Origin: Hydractinia symbiolongicarpus
Taxonomy: Eukaryota; Cnidaria; Hydrozoa; Anthoathecata; Hydractiniidae
Assembly (NCBI RefSeq): GCF_029227915.1
Contig: NC_079886.1
Span: forward strand, 16,778,501-16,842,500
Reading direction: 5' to 3'
DNA: 64,000 bases
This document shows, one piece after another, positions 48,204 through 60,663 of this stretch. The notes beneath the pieces are model-generated. The model saw only the letters and a program-made list of their open reading frames with translations, had not been told where the DNA came from and ran no database searches. Position numbers and translations under genes: made by a program. The first letter of the stretch is position 1; every line of letters begins with the position of its first letter.

Positions 48204-48396
48204 CCACATGGTTTTGTGGCGTCTACGTATAACTAATAATATTAGAAGCAAAGAAGATTTTCTAAGCTTATATTTTTTAATACTAATGTCGTATTTGCTC
48301 TAATGGCTGCGATTTCGAATAATGACATTGTGAGAAATTGATTTTAACAAGATATTGCTTTCCTTTGACACGGACGCAGAAAGGACTATATTGATT

Positions 48397-51041
48397 ATGG
48401 CAACAGTGTCAGTCGAAGAAGTAAGTAATGAGATATCCAAATCTTGTGATTTACTTTGTAGCTAGCTGCATAGCTATCAAAACTGAAAAGTTTAGCTAGC
48501 TAAACTGTCCTGTCTGATCCCCCACTTTTTTGTTATTTTATAGATCTGCCAATTTCTGATTAAAAGAGGTGTGGACAATCCTACAGTAGATACTTTGAGA
48601 ACCAACAAGGTATTGGTTACTAATAATTTTATTTTCTTACCACTTGGTAGATAGATAGATAATAATATATCCAAACATTTTATTATTATTTCTATTGTCT
48701 GTTTCAGATGGATGGTGAAGCTATCAATGCATCCACTGACAAAATGATGAAATCAATGGGTTTGACAGCATTAGGAGATATCCTTGCCGTCAGAGCTTAT
48801 ACAAAACATGGTAAAGCCAAATTATCTGACTGTGAAAAAGATAAAGTTAAGGCTGAATTAGCTGCTGCCATTAGAAATGGTCATGCAATGGAGAAACCAA
48901 ATAAACTTTCATTTACTGTAAATGTTGGTTCGCAGAACTTTAATGAGAGATTAAAAAAATATTCTTATGTGAAATGTACTGGTGGATCTAGAAAACTTTC
49001 CTTACCTGGGGACATTACTATGAGTGGTATAAAAGAACAATTGCATAAAACCTTTTTTCCAAAGGATAACAATCCAGTTTTGGGTTCATTGTCACTGTTT
49101 GAAACATATCTTGGTAGTTTCTCTGGTGACAAGCTAAGTGATGATTTGACATTAGAGAGTTATGTTGAAGAACATAATCTGAAACATATTCGCATTTATC
49201 TCAAAATAAAAAAGAAATCCATTTTGTCCAGTTTGTTCACAAAGTTAAAGAGCAATATCTTTGAGGATGACCAAGACGACGATGTTTTATTTGAAAGTCC
49301 TTTCAATACTCATAAAGTTGCTAATATTAATTTAGTTGGTGATGAAGATAATAACCGTCCTATTCTGTTAGGTTCATCCGTAGAACGCAAAAGATTGAGA
49401 GATGAAATTGATGAAGCTTATAATACGTCACTAGAGGCCGATAAAAAGAAAAGTGATGGTAAAAACGAAAATAAACAACTACAATCATTTTTAAATGAAA
49501 CTAAAGAAATAGAGGATACTGTAGCTGTAAAAGAACGTCGATTAATTGATATTATGAACATAAGAAAGAATCGAGTCATGCCAGAACCTGATCTTAGTGA
49601 GGCACATGTCACAATATCCATACGCCATCCTGTTATAGGAAATAAAGCACGTCTATTTCATGATACTGCTAAATTTACTCAGGTGTATGATTGGGTTGGA
49701 GGACTATCTTTACAGCCAGAACATTTTACCTTAATCAATTTTGATCGACACAAAGTTTCTCCAGATGAAAAAGTATTCTCTGGCATATTTAATGTTAATG
49801 AAGAGGAAACACCAACACCTATGACACCAGGTGGAACAGTTGGGTTTCGTGGTTATGCTACAATCACTGTATCAGATGATGACGATGTTGTTCCACCACC
49901 TGTTGCTGAACAAAAGAATTATGTGAATGATAATCTTGTTGAAAATAGGAATCTTCAGTCAGAAATGTTGTTGGAATACAAATCTGGTGAATCTAAAAAA
50001 AAATTTGATAGCCTGCAAGACTTTTGTGCAAATGAACTATCAAAGCTAAATAACTCTACTTTGTATTTTGATATTTCCAGAGATAATGTGTACCAAGAGT
50101 TAATTGATATTTACAAAAAGCGTGGAACTATTTCACATAAAGCTACATTTAGATTTAGTGGCGAGGAAGCTTATGGAGATGGTGTTACAAAGGATTGTTA
50201 TGCTGAGTTTTATAAAAAACTTTTTGAGAAAATGGACGGTGTTATGGAAAAAGTACCACTTGATGACTGTGTTGATGAAGAGGAGTTGGAAATAATTGGA
50301 AGTATTGTAAACCATGCTTTCATTCAGTATGCTATTTTCCCTTTGCAACTGTGTAAAAGCACTGTGAAGAAACTTTTGTTTGATCGTGTTGATAAACAAC
50401 AATTACTATGTTCCTTTCTCAATTTTGTCAAACCATATGAGACAGAAACAATATTGCGATTTTCCAAAGAAGAAGAGACAAGTGATCAACCTATAGTCGA
50501 CGTCCTTTACAGTTATAACGTTTTCGATAAGCCAAAAACAAATAACGTATTGGCATTATGTTTGAAAGCTGCGAACACTGCTTTGATAAACAGACCATAT
50601 CTACCAATGAAATATATTGTTAAAGGTATGGGGTCATTTTGGCAGAAATTGAGTGAAAGTATGATTGATTCACTTTATTCAACTTGTACTCCAACTGCAG
50701 AATCACTAATTGAACAGATTTTTTTTAATGAAACATGCCCACAGGGCCGAATAATCAGCACATATCTTAATCGCTATATTAGAAGTTGTACAAAATCAGA
50801 GTTGCTTTTATTGGTTGGATTTATAACAGGATCGTCAAGTTTGTTACCTACGTCTTCAATAAAAGTTGAATTTGTTGATCAGAATCCAAAATGCTTGTAT
50901 CCTCTAGCGAAAACATGCTTCAAAATTTTAATCCTACCACGTCAATTTCAATCATTTACGCAATTTCAAACCAGTTTGAATGTCCATTTCAACAGCAATG
51001 ACCATTGGTCTGTGTATGATGGTTTAAGTATTCTTGATTGA
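48397..51041 (+). CDS. SAM/ubiquitin-like/HECT E3 ubiquitin ligase of the transposon
   Basis: Exons 48397-48420, 48544-48609 and 48708-51041, in phase, 807 aa. The first two exons matter: they complete an N-terminal SAM-like domain (about 1-65, ending in SMGLTALGDILAVRAY). Next comes a conserved block with GGSRKLSLPGDITM (about 115-200), then an acidic Lys/Glu linker. A UBX/ubiquitin-like segment follows (about 320-395, VYDWVG then PEHFTLINF). A HECT domain fills the rest (about 480-790): FRFSGEEAYGDGVTKDCYAEF in the N-lobe, GFITGSSSLLP and the active-site KTCFK (Cys about 767) in the C-lobe. Known of the family: HECT ligases form a thioester with ubiquitin on that Cys. The frame is open throughout and the Cys is present, so it may be active. 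It lies inside the transposon, opposite the transposase. Substrates are unknown; host repressors or the transposase itself are speculative candidates. Confidence 0.85.
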
Positions 51042-51661
51042 TTTTGAATTTCATACTTTTTGGATACACTCTGTTTATGTGAACACACTTTTTGTTCTTA
51101 TTGAGACAATATCTTTTTAGTCTTTTACGAATCTTTTTGTTAACTTACGGAAAAGAGTATGTTATTTTTTAGTCTTTAACATTTATTTGTTTAAATTTTC
51201 ATACATAGGTTTAAATATTCGCTTGACACATTGTGTAGTATTTTTACCTTATTTTGAAAGGAAATAGTTTTAGCAAAATGAAACAGCGTATTTTTGGAAG
51301 TATATTCTATTTTTGTTTTATTTTTGAATGTGTATGATTTTATAACGATAGATTATTCTTGTTGGTTTCGAAGAAATGTTTCAACATTTGCTTTCCTTTT
51401 TTGGCTATGACCTCTTTAACTTGTGACATTTCTTTTGGTTGAGTCATCACCGACAAGATTCAAAAGTACACAATAAGGTTACGTGGTTTAATAAGACTCA
51501 GTTGTGTTTTGTTAAATATATGTTTGTTAAGTTCTGACGTGATTTATATTGTATCATTTTGTTTTTGTTCTTTTTACTACTGAAATACAGTTTTTTAAGA
51601 TATAAAATTGTACGTATTTTTCATTTCTATTTCACACAAATTTTATAAATAAAATTTAAAA
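51042..51661. other. 3' UTRs between the two convergent transposon genes
   Basis: A+T-rich, no ORF. The plus-strand AATACAG/ATAAAATT and the minus-strand TTTATT runs near 51640-51655 are plausible polyadenylation regions for the two genes. Confidence 0.4.
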
Positions 51662-52843
51662 TTACAACATTTCTATTGTCGATACAAGGTATAAATAAAT
51701 ATGTTCAGCCTCTTCGCGTGAACGCGGATGCTGCAAATTCTGCTCTTCCATCAAAATATTTGATAGTTCTATAAACTCATTCTGACAAGGAATAGCTCGA
51801 GGTTTTTTTGAATACATGGATTCAGCCAATTCGAGCTCGTCTGCATTGAATACGAATGCACAATCTATGGCATTGTAGTTGTGTGGTAGAAAAAACATTA
51901 AGTCAGGTGTTCCAGATGGGCTTTCTGAATATTTTGTACTTCTTATCTTGTGGTGATTCCAAGTATGTTTAACTTGATCTAAATGTAACTAAATGAGACC
52001 GTAGTAACAAAACTTCAATGCTTCAACATGAATGTTATTGCTGTCGTCATATAGTCCCTGGTCTCGCAGGTCTTTAAAATAATCTATCCAAGACTGAGTG
52101 GTATTTCTTTTCAAATATGACCACCACTTCTCTATTCGTTGATTTGATACAGATTTTTCGTACTTGAAACTGTTCCAACCACTCCATGAATCATGATGAT
52201 TTCTTCGAAGGAATCGTTGGATGCAACATACATTCACATTTTCTGTCCCCCTATCCCCTCTAATTAATTTTGGCACGGCACATAAAGTCTTCACTGCACT
52301 AGTATAATAGTGAGCTATAATAAATGGGTTCTTGTTTGTGTCTGAAACAGCTAGCCAAATAATTTTACGACTGAAACCGTCGATTCCACCGTGGATACAA
52401 AACCTGAAGGGTTTCAATTTATCGTTCCCGTCAATGTGCCAGACATCGTTTGGACCATTTGTTCTATATACCCTTCTTTTCAATCGATGCTTTGTTCTCC
52501 TTTCAACACCTGATGGGTCTAGCTCTTTTAAAGTTGCTCTAACTAACCCGGTTGGTATTTGTATTCCTTTTTCTAACAAATGCTGATATATACTACGGTA
52601 TCCACGGTTTCCTCCAACTTCCTGAATCTCTTGTCTGACCTTGTCTAATATCGTGGATGTTGATACATCAGCACACTTTCGCTTTAGGCCATATTCCTTT
52701 AAAAAGCGATGCAAAATTCTCATACTTATTGAAATATCGTGGTACCGGCGCATGAGTTCTAAAATGTCTTTATACTGATATCCACAACGAAAAAAACGAG
52801 TGATAATGTCTCTTTTGGAGTTCCCAATACCTGAACTATTCAT
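51662..52843 (-). pseudogene. IS3/integrase-like DDE transposase with one in-frame TAG
   Basis: Read from 52843: an N-terminal helix-turn-helix pair (about 10-55), then a retroviral-integrase-type catalytic core. The expected acidic residues are visible: first Asp in WHIDGNDKL, second in RGDRGTEN, Glu in NQRIEKWWSYLK. The frame runs 284 codons to a TAG at 51991-51989, then stays open in the same frame for 108 more codons to the stop at 51662 (LDQVKHTWN onward). The family's conserved C-terminus therefore seems intact beyond one nonsense codon. A single recent stop, or readthrough, are both possible. The DDE core itself lies before the stop. Confidence 0.8.
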
Positions 52844-53087
52844 ACCTTTTTCCCAAGTCTAAAGATAAAGAAAATACAAATGATACATTTACTGAATGAA
52901 GAAAAGAAACGGGAAAAATCATGAAAAGCCACTCACCACAATCCGTTCCTTGCAAGTCCCTTCTTCTTAAATTCTTTTACATTAGTCAAAATCCAAATCC
53001 AATGTCGACATAACAGACAAAACGCACTGCCGATAATATCCCCTTTGGTCGAAAGCTAAAATGCTATACTTTAAACCTGGTACCACG

Positions 53088-53330
53088 TGACAGGACGTCC
53101 TAGAGATCTTAAGGACGTCCTAGAGGTCTACAGGACGTCCTAGAGGTATTTAGGACGTCCTAGAGACCCGTAGGACGTCCTAGAGATCTTCAGGACGTCC
53201 TAGAGGTATTTAGGACGTCCTGAGGGCTGCAGGACGTCCTAGAGATTTTTAGGAAGTGCTAGAAGTTTGCAGGACGTCCTAGACACCAGTAGGACGTCCT
53301 ACAGATCCGCAGGACGTCATAAAGAAACAG
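53088..53330. repeat. Right subterminal array of palindromes (12 copies)
   Basis: Twelve copies of (T/C)AGGACGTCCTA with a period of almost exactly 20 bp, inverted relative to the left array. The outermost copies and their spacers match the left end. The inner parts of the two arrays differ in length (12 against 22). Confidence 0.9.
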
Positions 53331-53371
53331 TGAAAGTAGTGGTGCTTTTTTGGCAGATATGACGCTCCGTA

Positions 53372-53377
53372 GTTACG
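53372..53377. repeat. Target-site duplication, right (GTTACG)
   Basis: Matches 47704-47709; see the left copy. Confidence 0.9.
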
Positions 53378-54335
53378 ATAGGATTTTCATTAGCATCAGT
53401 TCAACATAATCTATATTTTTAAGTTGGTGCTACTTAAAAATTGTAGATGTTTCACATAGACATTGAATGCATTGTTTTAAACTGTCATCTGTACACGAAA
53501 AAAGATGCTTATTAATTTAGATCTAAACCGTTGTTGCTTGTCCATGGCTTCACTGGCTCGGAAAAAACCGAATTTGAAGGAGAAGTAATGAATTATGAAA
53601 ATATTGATCTTGTTCAGGTAGGCCTTCTTTTTTTCCATTTTGGTTTTATTCTTGTGTGAAAAGTTCTTTTTTATAATACTTTGCTTTGAAAATATTCTTT
53701 TTCGACATTCATAAATTCGTAATTTGTGTAAAAGTGTAATTTGTATGAAGCATTTATTAGAATAACATTATAAGATTTTTTCACAGCAAATCCATTTTAT
53801 TAAATTTAGACAAGCTTTCGGTGGTAACAATTCTTTAACAGTTAGTCTTCTTAATTTCTTGGTATTCACCGGTGTATGTCGCCCACATGATATGCGTTTT
53901 GATACTCTAATTAATCTGTGTTCTTTATTAGTTTTGCCCTTTTCTGAGAAAAAGTGATTCTAGTACTAAAAATTGCTAACTCCTTAAAGTTTCAAAATGT
54001 GATTAATTTAGGTAAAAGTACAATGAAAACGATACAGGTGATAAAATTCTTTCATAAATTAATCAATAATACCTTTCAATAAAACGTAAGATATCAATGT
54101 TTTTTATTGAAAACGACGCACCACCTAGCTTTCATCATAAATATCATTTTAATCTAATATTTTAAACTTTTTATGTGCATCTTTTGTTCCGATTTCGTTT
54201 GTACCTTTGTACGCAGCTGCTTCTTGTTTGAATATTTTTTTTTCAATTTAATTTGATATATATACATAAGCTACATAACGCACAAACATCACCTTTGACT
54301 TAAGAAAGCTCAACAGAAAGAACATACATTTAAGA

Positions 54336-55229
54336 ATGATAAATAATTCGTCAAATTTTTCATTATGCGATTGGCTTATTGTCGAATTTATAGGTATTGC
54401 TGACGTAAGCAACACAGAAAAATGGGTCTTGTTTGGTGCTTATGTTTTAGTGTCGATGTTGATAGTTTTTCTTAATGCAGTATTGATTACAAAGTTGTAG
54501 AAGCGAAAAAGAGCAAGGAGTGATAATCTCTTTCTTATATTATCCATATCTGATTTTTTTGTTGGTGCTGTTTCATTGCCAGTACAGTCGATAGAATTTG
54601 TAGTAGAACCTCAAGTAAACTGCTTAATTCATCCGTTGATTGCATTTTTCACATTTTTTCCATTTTCATTTTCGTGGGTTTTGACAGTTCTAATATCTAT
54701 GGACAGATATGTTGTCATTTTAGTTCCACGTGTTTACAGATTTTGCAACAAGACGAATTTCACCTACAAGTTGTTAATTTTTTTGTTCCTTGTATGTACC
54801 GTTGGTGGTGCCGTTTTTAGTTGGAAGACAAAAATACTTCAAATGTCAATTCAGCCAAAGAGTCATTTCAATATCCTATATTTGATAGTCGTTGTAGCTG
54901 AATTTTTCTGTCTTTTACTGACATCAATTTTACATTTACACTTATATATTTCCGTTCGAAGGAAAACAAGAGAAATGGATACAAGTCGCCATACTAAAAA
55001 TAACAGTCAAAGAAAACTAACAATAACAATAACTCTAATGTTTTTCTGTGCAGTTGTTTTAAATACACCTGTGTTTGTCTTCAGTATATACGAACTGTTG
55101 AATAATAAGTACAAATGGAAAACACTTCTCTTTTATAGTCCCAGGAAGTGGATATCGCTTGTTAGTTTGACAAATTGCTTTTGGAATTCAATTATACTGA
55201 TGCGTTCTTCAAGTTTTAAAAAGACTTGA
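54336..55229 (+). pseudogene. Class A GPCR, unit B copy with a premature stop
   Basis: Same length and start as the intact unit A receptor, with very high identity. A Leu codon (TTG, residue 55) has become TAG (54498-54500), just before the KRKR of the first intracellular loop. The frame is open before and after it. Other differences are scattered substitutions in TM4 and TM6. The DRY box is kept. An internal ATG at 54576 could only give a receptor lacking TM1 and most of TM2, which should not fold as a GPCR. Confidence 0.85.
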
Positions 55230-56996
55230 CTAATAATAGTGGCGAGCATATTCATATTATTTTCATGGTTCTTTTGCCATTTGTTAATTTCATGGCAGAC
55301 ATCTACGTGATGTTTAATCTTCTTTTAAGTATGAGATGACAAGTTTTTGGCCAAGAAATGTCAGGATATTCTTTATACACCATTACCTTAAGAAATCTTA
55401 TTTAATGGAGATATTCACAATGATGCGGGATTAAAAGTTTATAGTTAGCTAAGTTGATTTGGAGTGGGTTTTATTTGTTTTGTGGTGGCATTTAATGTAA
55501 TTGGTGAATTGCGTTGCTTTGTTCTGATGTATTTATTGTTGATGGTTATCTTCAAATTGTATTTTTAATTTCTCATTCTTCGCTTGCAAATGCATACGAC
55601 ACTGCTAGGAAGCTAGTTTATAAGAAGCAGGTGATTTTAATAAAAATGAAAAACATCTTGACATCATAGATAAGAAGAACAAAATAACATAACTGTAGAG
55701 TTACCAGCAAACAATATCAATCAGCTCTTGATTTTTTTTACTGGTATACATGTATGACCGTACGTATGGTGACTTTTGCATGTATTTTTTTTTAATTCTA
55801 AAACTATTTATCCCATTCTGTAAATCTGACCATATATTTCACTATTTTACAAAAGAACACAAATATTGAGGCTGAAAGTGTAAAAAAAAAAATAATTTTT
55901 TTCCGCCAAACAAATGGTATTGTTATATGCATAAATTTATATTTTTCATTAAAAGTTTCTATTTATGATTTGACTTCTCTGATCTTGTAGCTTTACACGT
56001 GAGATTAGATTGTGCGGTTTTTGAATTCTTTTGAAATTATCTTTTTTTTACGTTTATCCCGTTATTGTGAAATCATAAATATAAAAGCCAAATTTGACTA
56101 GTATTTTTTTTCTTATGATTAAATAAATTCGTTATAGTTTTGCATCGTTTTTGACCGCGCGACATAGAGTTGAATTGCTTTTAAAGTTGATAATTTGTGG
56201 CGAGAGAAAAAGAATTGTTGTAATAATTCTTATATAATATATATATATATATAATATTAGTTTGTTATAAATTAAAAGTCGCACCTGTAGTTGAACATTC
56301 ATCTGCAGGTGCGACGATTGCATTGTTTATAAAGGAAATTTTTTATCTGGGAAATGCTAGAAAATAATAGGAAAGTTTAAGGTCTATAAGTATCACCCTT
56401 TCCGCAATCTTTGAAGAATGAGTCTACTCCTTTCACCCTTTTTGGGAGGACTTTAGCGTTGAAACAGGAAAAGAAAAATAGGATAAATGCGAAGTCCTCA
56501 GACAGTTGTCAAAAGTGCCATAAATTGTTGTTGTTGGTAGTGCTGCAAAGATAGACTTTTGAAACACCTTTCGGGATGATTTCAGTTTTTACGTTTCACA
56601 CGCTTTAGTATGGATTTTGAGCAACTAAAATAGTATACCTAAGCTATAGGTAGCTTAATATCTCATAAATTTAAGATTTTAAAAGCATAGGAAAGTTGAA
56701 ACTAAAGCTTTAAAATATGTAAAAATACAAAGAAGCAAAAAAGCAAAAAAAAAAAGGGTAAAGACTTATCAGAGAGACAAAAAAAGATGCGGCTGACTTG
56801 GCCATTTGCCATCTTTCAGGCGTTTATGTGATGGCAAAACCTTATCGTTACATTTTTAGACAGACTGGTCGGCGGTTTATACTACTTGCTCCAGTCACTT
56901 TTTCTTAAAAAGTTGAAATTTTACATCCTAGATTACCCTGTGCGTGCAGGTGTCCTTGAATGCGAATTGTTCTGTTTAGTTTTTACAAAGCAGATT
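55230..56996. other. GPCR 3' flank, unit B
   Basis: Close copy of 39762-41539 including the hairpin (56278-56315). No gene seen. Confidence 0.5.
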
Positions 56997-57206
56997 ATGT
57001 TCGAGCTACAACTTATTTTAAAAATCGCTTTGTGCTACGTTAACGTTACAAAAGCTGAACCTTTGTACAATTTTTTTGCAGATTATACTACACAAGGTGT
57101 TTTTGTTAGTAAAGTACTTTTCAAAAACGAACAGCAATCACCTCATGCTTTGTATTTTGTTTCTTCTGTAGGCGAGACTTCCGATACCATATGGCACTCA
57201 TCACAC
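56997..57206 (+). CDS. Possible first exon of a secreted protein, unit B
   Basis: An ATG at 56997 opens 70 codons to a strong donor (TCACAC then gtaagtaag, junction 57206). Residues 1-18 form a plausible signal peptide (MFELQLILKIALCYVNVTKA), followed by a polar mature start (EPLYNFFADYTTQG). The general look recalls the first exon of cnidarian PAN/apple-domain or lectin-like secreted proteins, but no Cys pattern is visible and I cannot name it. A second conserved open stretch (57405-57666) may or may not be joined to it. In unit A a 29-bp deletion breaks the exon. Confidence 0.35.
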
Positions 57207-57931
57207 GTAAGTAAGTCATGCCTTCCTCGCAGTTTTAAGTGCCAGGGAGGTTGTTCCCTGCATACCCCCATCCTCGTGGCTGTTACTAATTTCAGTTGCA
57301 ATTTCAGTTTTATGTGCGTATTTAGTCTCTATTATGTTCATTTTTAGCTTTATACGAATGCATGCGTTATATGGGTTTTCTTCATAGTGAGGCAAACATT
57401 TAGTTTCAGTGACAAAGACGGAATATTATGTTATATATTCAATAATATCAACACTAGTCGTTAGCTCATGCATTCTTAATGTGAAACCAGCCTGTGTGCC
57501 AGACAAAATACGAATATCAGTTATAAGAGATTCGAAACTTTTGAAGATACATGGCACTGGTAATCTAGACGGACTTTATATAAACATGTATACGAGGCTA
57601 TATATGAAAATATACAAGACTGATAAAACAGAAAGGCACAGGCTCAATTTTTTGTCATACTTGTAATCATTGGGTAAATAAGAAGTGCAGAGGTATTGGA
57701 GGAAGTTTAAGAGGTGACATCTAATTTGTTTGTAAACGTCGCAAAAAAGATTATGGACAACAAAGTAATTTTATGTTGTACAATAATGATATGGTTGCTC
57801 GTTGGAGATAGTTAAAAAGAGTTCTATCACTTAAAGTGACAATTTGTGTAGTCAAGTGGATGCTGGAATTTCTTTTTTCAAAAACTTTAGAGAGTTCAGA
57901 GTCTTTTCAATTGAGGTAAAAGGAAGGTGAT

Positions 57932-58182
57932 GTGGTCTGTATCAGAAGTCTTATGTTGCACAGTAAGGAGACAAGGGCAGTGGAGCAGGAAAATCTTGAT
58001 TCGTTAGAAAGAAATGATATGAAAATGGTTATGTGGTTGCTGAAACAAAACCCAGAGGTAGACCAAGAAAGACTCGGCAGGAAGTTATAAAGAAAAACTT
58101 AGTGCAGAGAAGTTTAGGTTTAGAACTAACACGGTCTAGATCGGATTGAAAGAAGGTCATTAATATGCCCGATGGGAAACGT
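57932..58182 (+). repeat. LINE reverse-transcriptase C-terminal remnant, unit B
   Basis: Near-identical copy of 42440-42690. Dead. Confidence 0.65.
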
Positions 58183-60663
58183 GTTTCAGCTGATAAAGAT
58201 GATAATGCAGACGAACTGTATCTGTACGCATATCAGGTTAAATGTAAGCATAACATAAATGCAGAAAAAAGGCTGAGTGCGAACATATACGAGTCTAATA
58301 ACGCACACGAGCTGTGTATGAACATAGTAGGGCTAGCATGAACATAGTAGGGCCAGGGCCAGATTAACTAACTTTTACAACACTGCAACCAAATTTTTCA
58401 GCGCTCGTTGTCACGACAAAAAAGAGCTGTGTTTTTTTCGCGAGTGCTCATAGCAGCAGCTCCTAACGTTTAAGTGTCGGTGCTCGATATGCTTAAATTC
58501 CTTTACATTAAAGGTGCCTGCATTTTCTGAATTTTTATTGGTTGTTTAAAGGTTGGGTGTCTGCAAACGCTTGAAAGTCCAAAGTTATCACAACCCAGTC
58601 GTGGCCCTCTTAGCAACCGCTAGTGACTGTGGCTAAACACACCATAATGGAAAGCGGCTTGTAGTAGGAAGGTTGTAAATATTGTTTATTGTTGATTGTT
58701 CTTGTTTTCTTTGTAGTAAAATGATGTTGTTGTTGTATACAAACGGATTACGTATTGTAATTCACACAGCCACCTTGGTGGAGAATGATTGGTTTCAAAA
58801 GACGCAGGGGTATATCTTGATTTAATCACCTTTCTTAATCATATATATTTTCTTTTGTTTCAATGCTTGAGAATTTTTTTATTTAGTGTTTGGATAAGTT
58901 CAAATTTTACAAAATTGTCAAAACTCGAATCATTCTTCCTTGTAGGTAAATTTTTAGATTTAATTTTAATACAAAAGTTCCATCAAGCAAAGTGACAACG
59001 AATTAATAGCTATTAAATGTTGTGTTTTTTAAAAATGAAATTTGTGTTGAATATGTGATTCGAACATTAGATCACATCAAGTAGTGATCTGGTTTCCATT
59101 CATTATTTTGTTGTTTTTGTGCACCCACATATATGCCAATTGAAGAGTGTTTAAAATTTACTAGCCGCATTATTTAGCATGCTGGTGCAGTCAGAGTTCA
59201 AGAAAATTTAGAAAAAGTGTTCATACCTGAGTCCGTATCAATTAGCACATTTGTATTTGACAAAGATATGGGGAATTTAAAAGGTAATTTATGACGTCAC
59301 CACCTGGCGATTCCAAAACGTTACCCAGCTTTATGGAGTTAGTGCTATTTTGGTTCCAGGAGATTGGGAGTTGTCACCAGTTATTTTTACCTGTATTTGA
59401 GTTATTTAGGCTCAACTCATAAGTGCCATGGAATGGCTTCGCTGAAGGACTGTTAGTCTAATGCATTGCCGTTAGGCCACATTATCAAAAGAATTAACAA
59501 ACGGACATATTTTTTCAGCTATTTAAAAGAAAATAAACTCATCCACCTTGGCCGTGCATACACACAGAGCATATTGATATACGATAAAATCTTGAAAAAA
59601 GTGTTTGTTTAATTTCTTTGCTGCAGCCGAAGCTAAATGCTATATTAAAGGAATTGCAAAACTACAAGACAGGAATTGCATTTAATTATTACCTTTAGAT
59701 TTTTTTAAGGAAAAAGTGTGCAGAATTCAATAACGTTAATTATCGTTAATTGAGGCAAATTATTTAAATGCACCTGCAGGTGGAGCGAAGGATGGAATAA
59801 CTGACAAAATGATTTTTTGATTATGCCCCTGTTAAGTTGTAGGTTTTTTTCGATGTCATAAAATGCATATCTTAATTTCTTTTGTTAATCCCTATTTTGA
59901 TTTTGCTTGTTATATTGACTTACATTTTTTAATGACTTGCGGAATATTTAAGTTAGTTTTTGTCTTTAGTATTTCCAATATAAATGTGAAGTGATATTTA
60001 ATGACTTGCATTTTATTAGATTGGTTTCAGGGTATTTGATATTATATATCAACATCTGAATCTTGACAAAAGACTTTTTTAAATTATGTACAAAGAATTT
60101 TTATAAACAATAATGTCCATGAGTAAGAAAATTCACTTAATGATAGCACAGGAAAGTTGCATTTTAGCAAGCGTCTTTTTGTTAACATGATAAACCCTAA
60201 ATACGTCAATATCTGACTCCAATGACTGTATCATTTTTTTTTTATTTTTTTTTTTTTGAAACAAACTTTATAGTGGTGTGCTATTAAGTCGCCTGAGGAA
60301 CTAAGGAACTTTAGTAATTTTACTGAAATCACACATAATAGGGTAGAACAATAATCTTAGAGCAGCGAAATACAAGGCAAAAAATATTTAAAAAAGGCCT
60401 TTTTAATTATTTTTTCTCCCGTGAAATAAACTATTAATTCTGATGAAGCGTAACCTCAGATATTAGGGTCTATGAAAAAATTCGCAAGCTAATCAGCATT
60501 ATTCGTTATCGAGTAAGGTAAATGGAAGCCACAATGTTTACTGTGTTTTAATTATCATTTGCCTAATACTGATAATACTAATACTTGAATTACTAATACT
60601 TGAATTACTAATACTTGTGTTATACTAGTGTTGTTATATAGATATATAATAATGAAATAAGAG

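Larger units (their letters stand above)
47710..53371. mobile_element. SAM-HECT / IS3-like DNA transposon, full length (5,662 bp)
   Basis: The ends are inverted repeats beginning TACGGAGCGTCATATCTGCC. They match for well over 100 bp with few differences, into palindrome arrays at both sides. Target duplication is 6 bp (GTTACG). Two genes lie tail to tail: a HECT-type ubiquitin ligase on the plus strand (48397-51041) and a DDE transposase on the minus strand (51662-52843). The integrase-like transposase, 6-bp duplication and TACGG ends fit what I recall of the eukaryotic IS3EU superfamily; that assignment needs a database check. The empty site in unit A and the filled site in unit C prove it was mobile. 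This copy's transposase has one stop, so it is probably no longer autonomous. Confidence 0.9.
45167..53617 (+). pseudogene. TDP1: TDP1 5' fragment with PBZ finger, unit B, split by the transposon
   Basis: Exons 45167-45305, 45586-45711, 45868-45911, 47231-47286 and 53521-53617. All splice sites look usable, including the exon 4 acceptor (ttcttag) that unit A lost. The PBZ exon is identical to unit A. The SAM-HECT transposon sits in the intron between exons 4 and 5, stretching it to 6.2 kb. As in A, the catalytic HKD exons do not follow and a GPCR comes next. A short PBZ-containing transcript remains possible; a working enzyme does not. Confidence 0.75.
43403..58895 (+). repeat. Tandem unit B (15.5 kb, with transposon)
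   Basis: Second copy. It is nearly identical to unit C where both are visible and slightly more diverged from A. Without the 5.66 kb transposon and its duplicated 6 bp it is about 9.8 kb. Compared with C it has lost about 85 bp near 47117 (before TDP1 exon 4). It carries a stop-interrupted GPCR and a full secreted-protein exon. Confidence 0.9.

Noticed and set aside
48708-51041. HECT gene as a single-exon ORF starting at 48708
   Set aside because: Two upstream exons splice in phase and complete the SAM-like domain, so the internal Met is unlikely to be the start.
54576-55229. 217-aa ORF as a shorter functional GPCR
   Set aside because: It begins inside TM2 after a nonsense codon and would lack TM1; it is the remainder of a broken copy.
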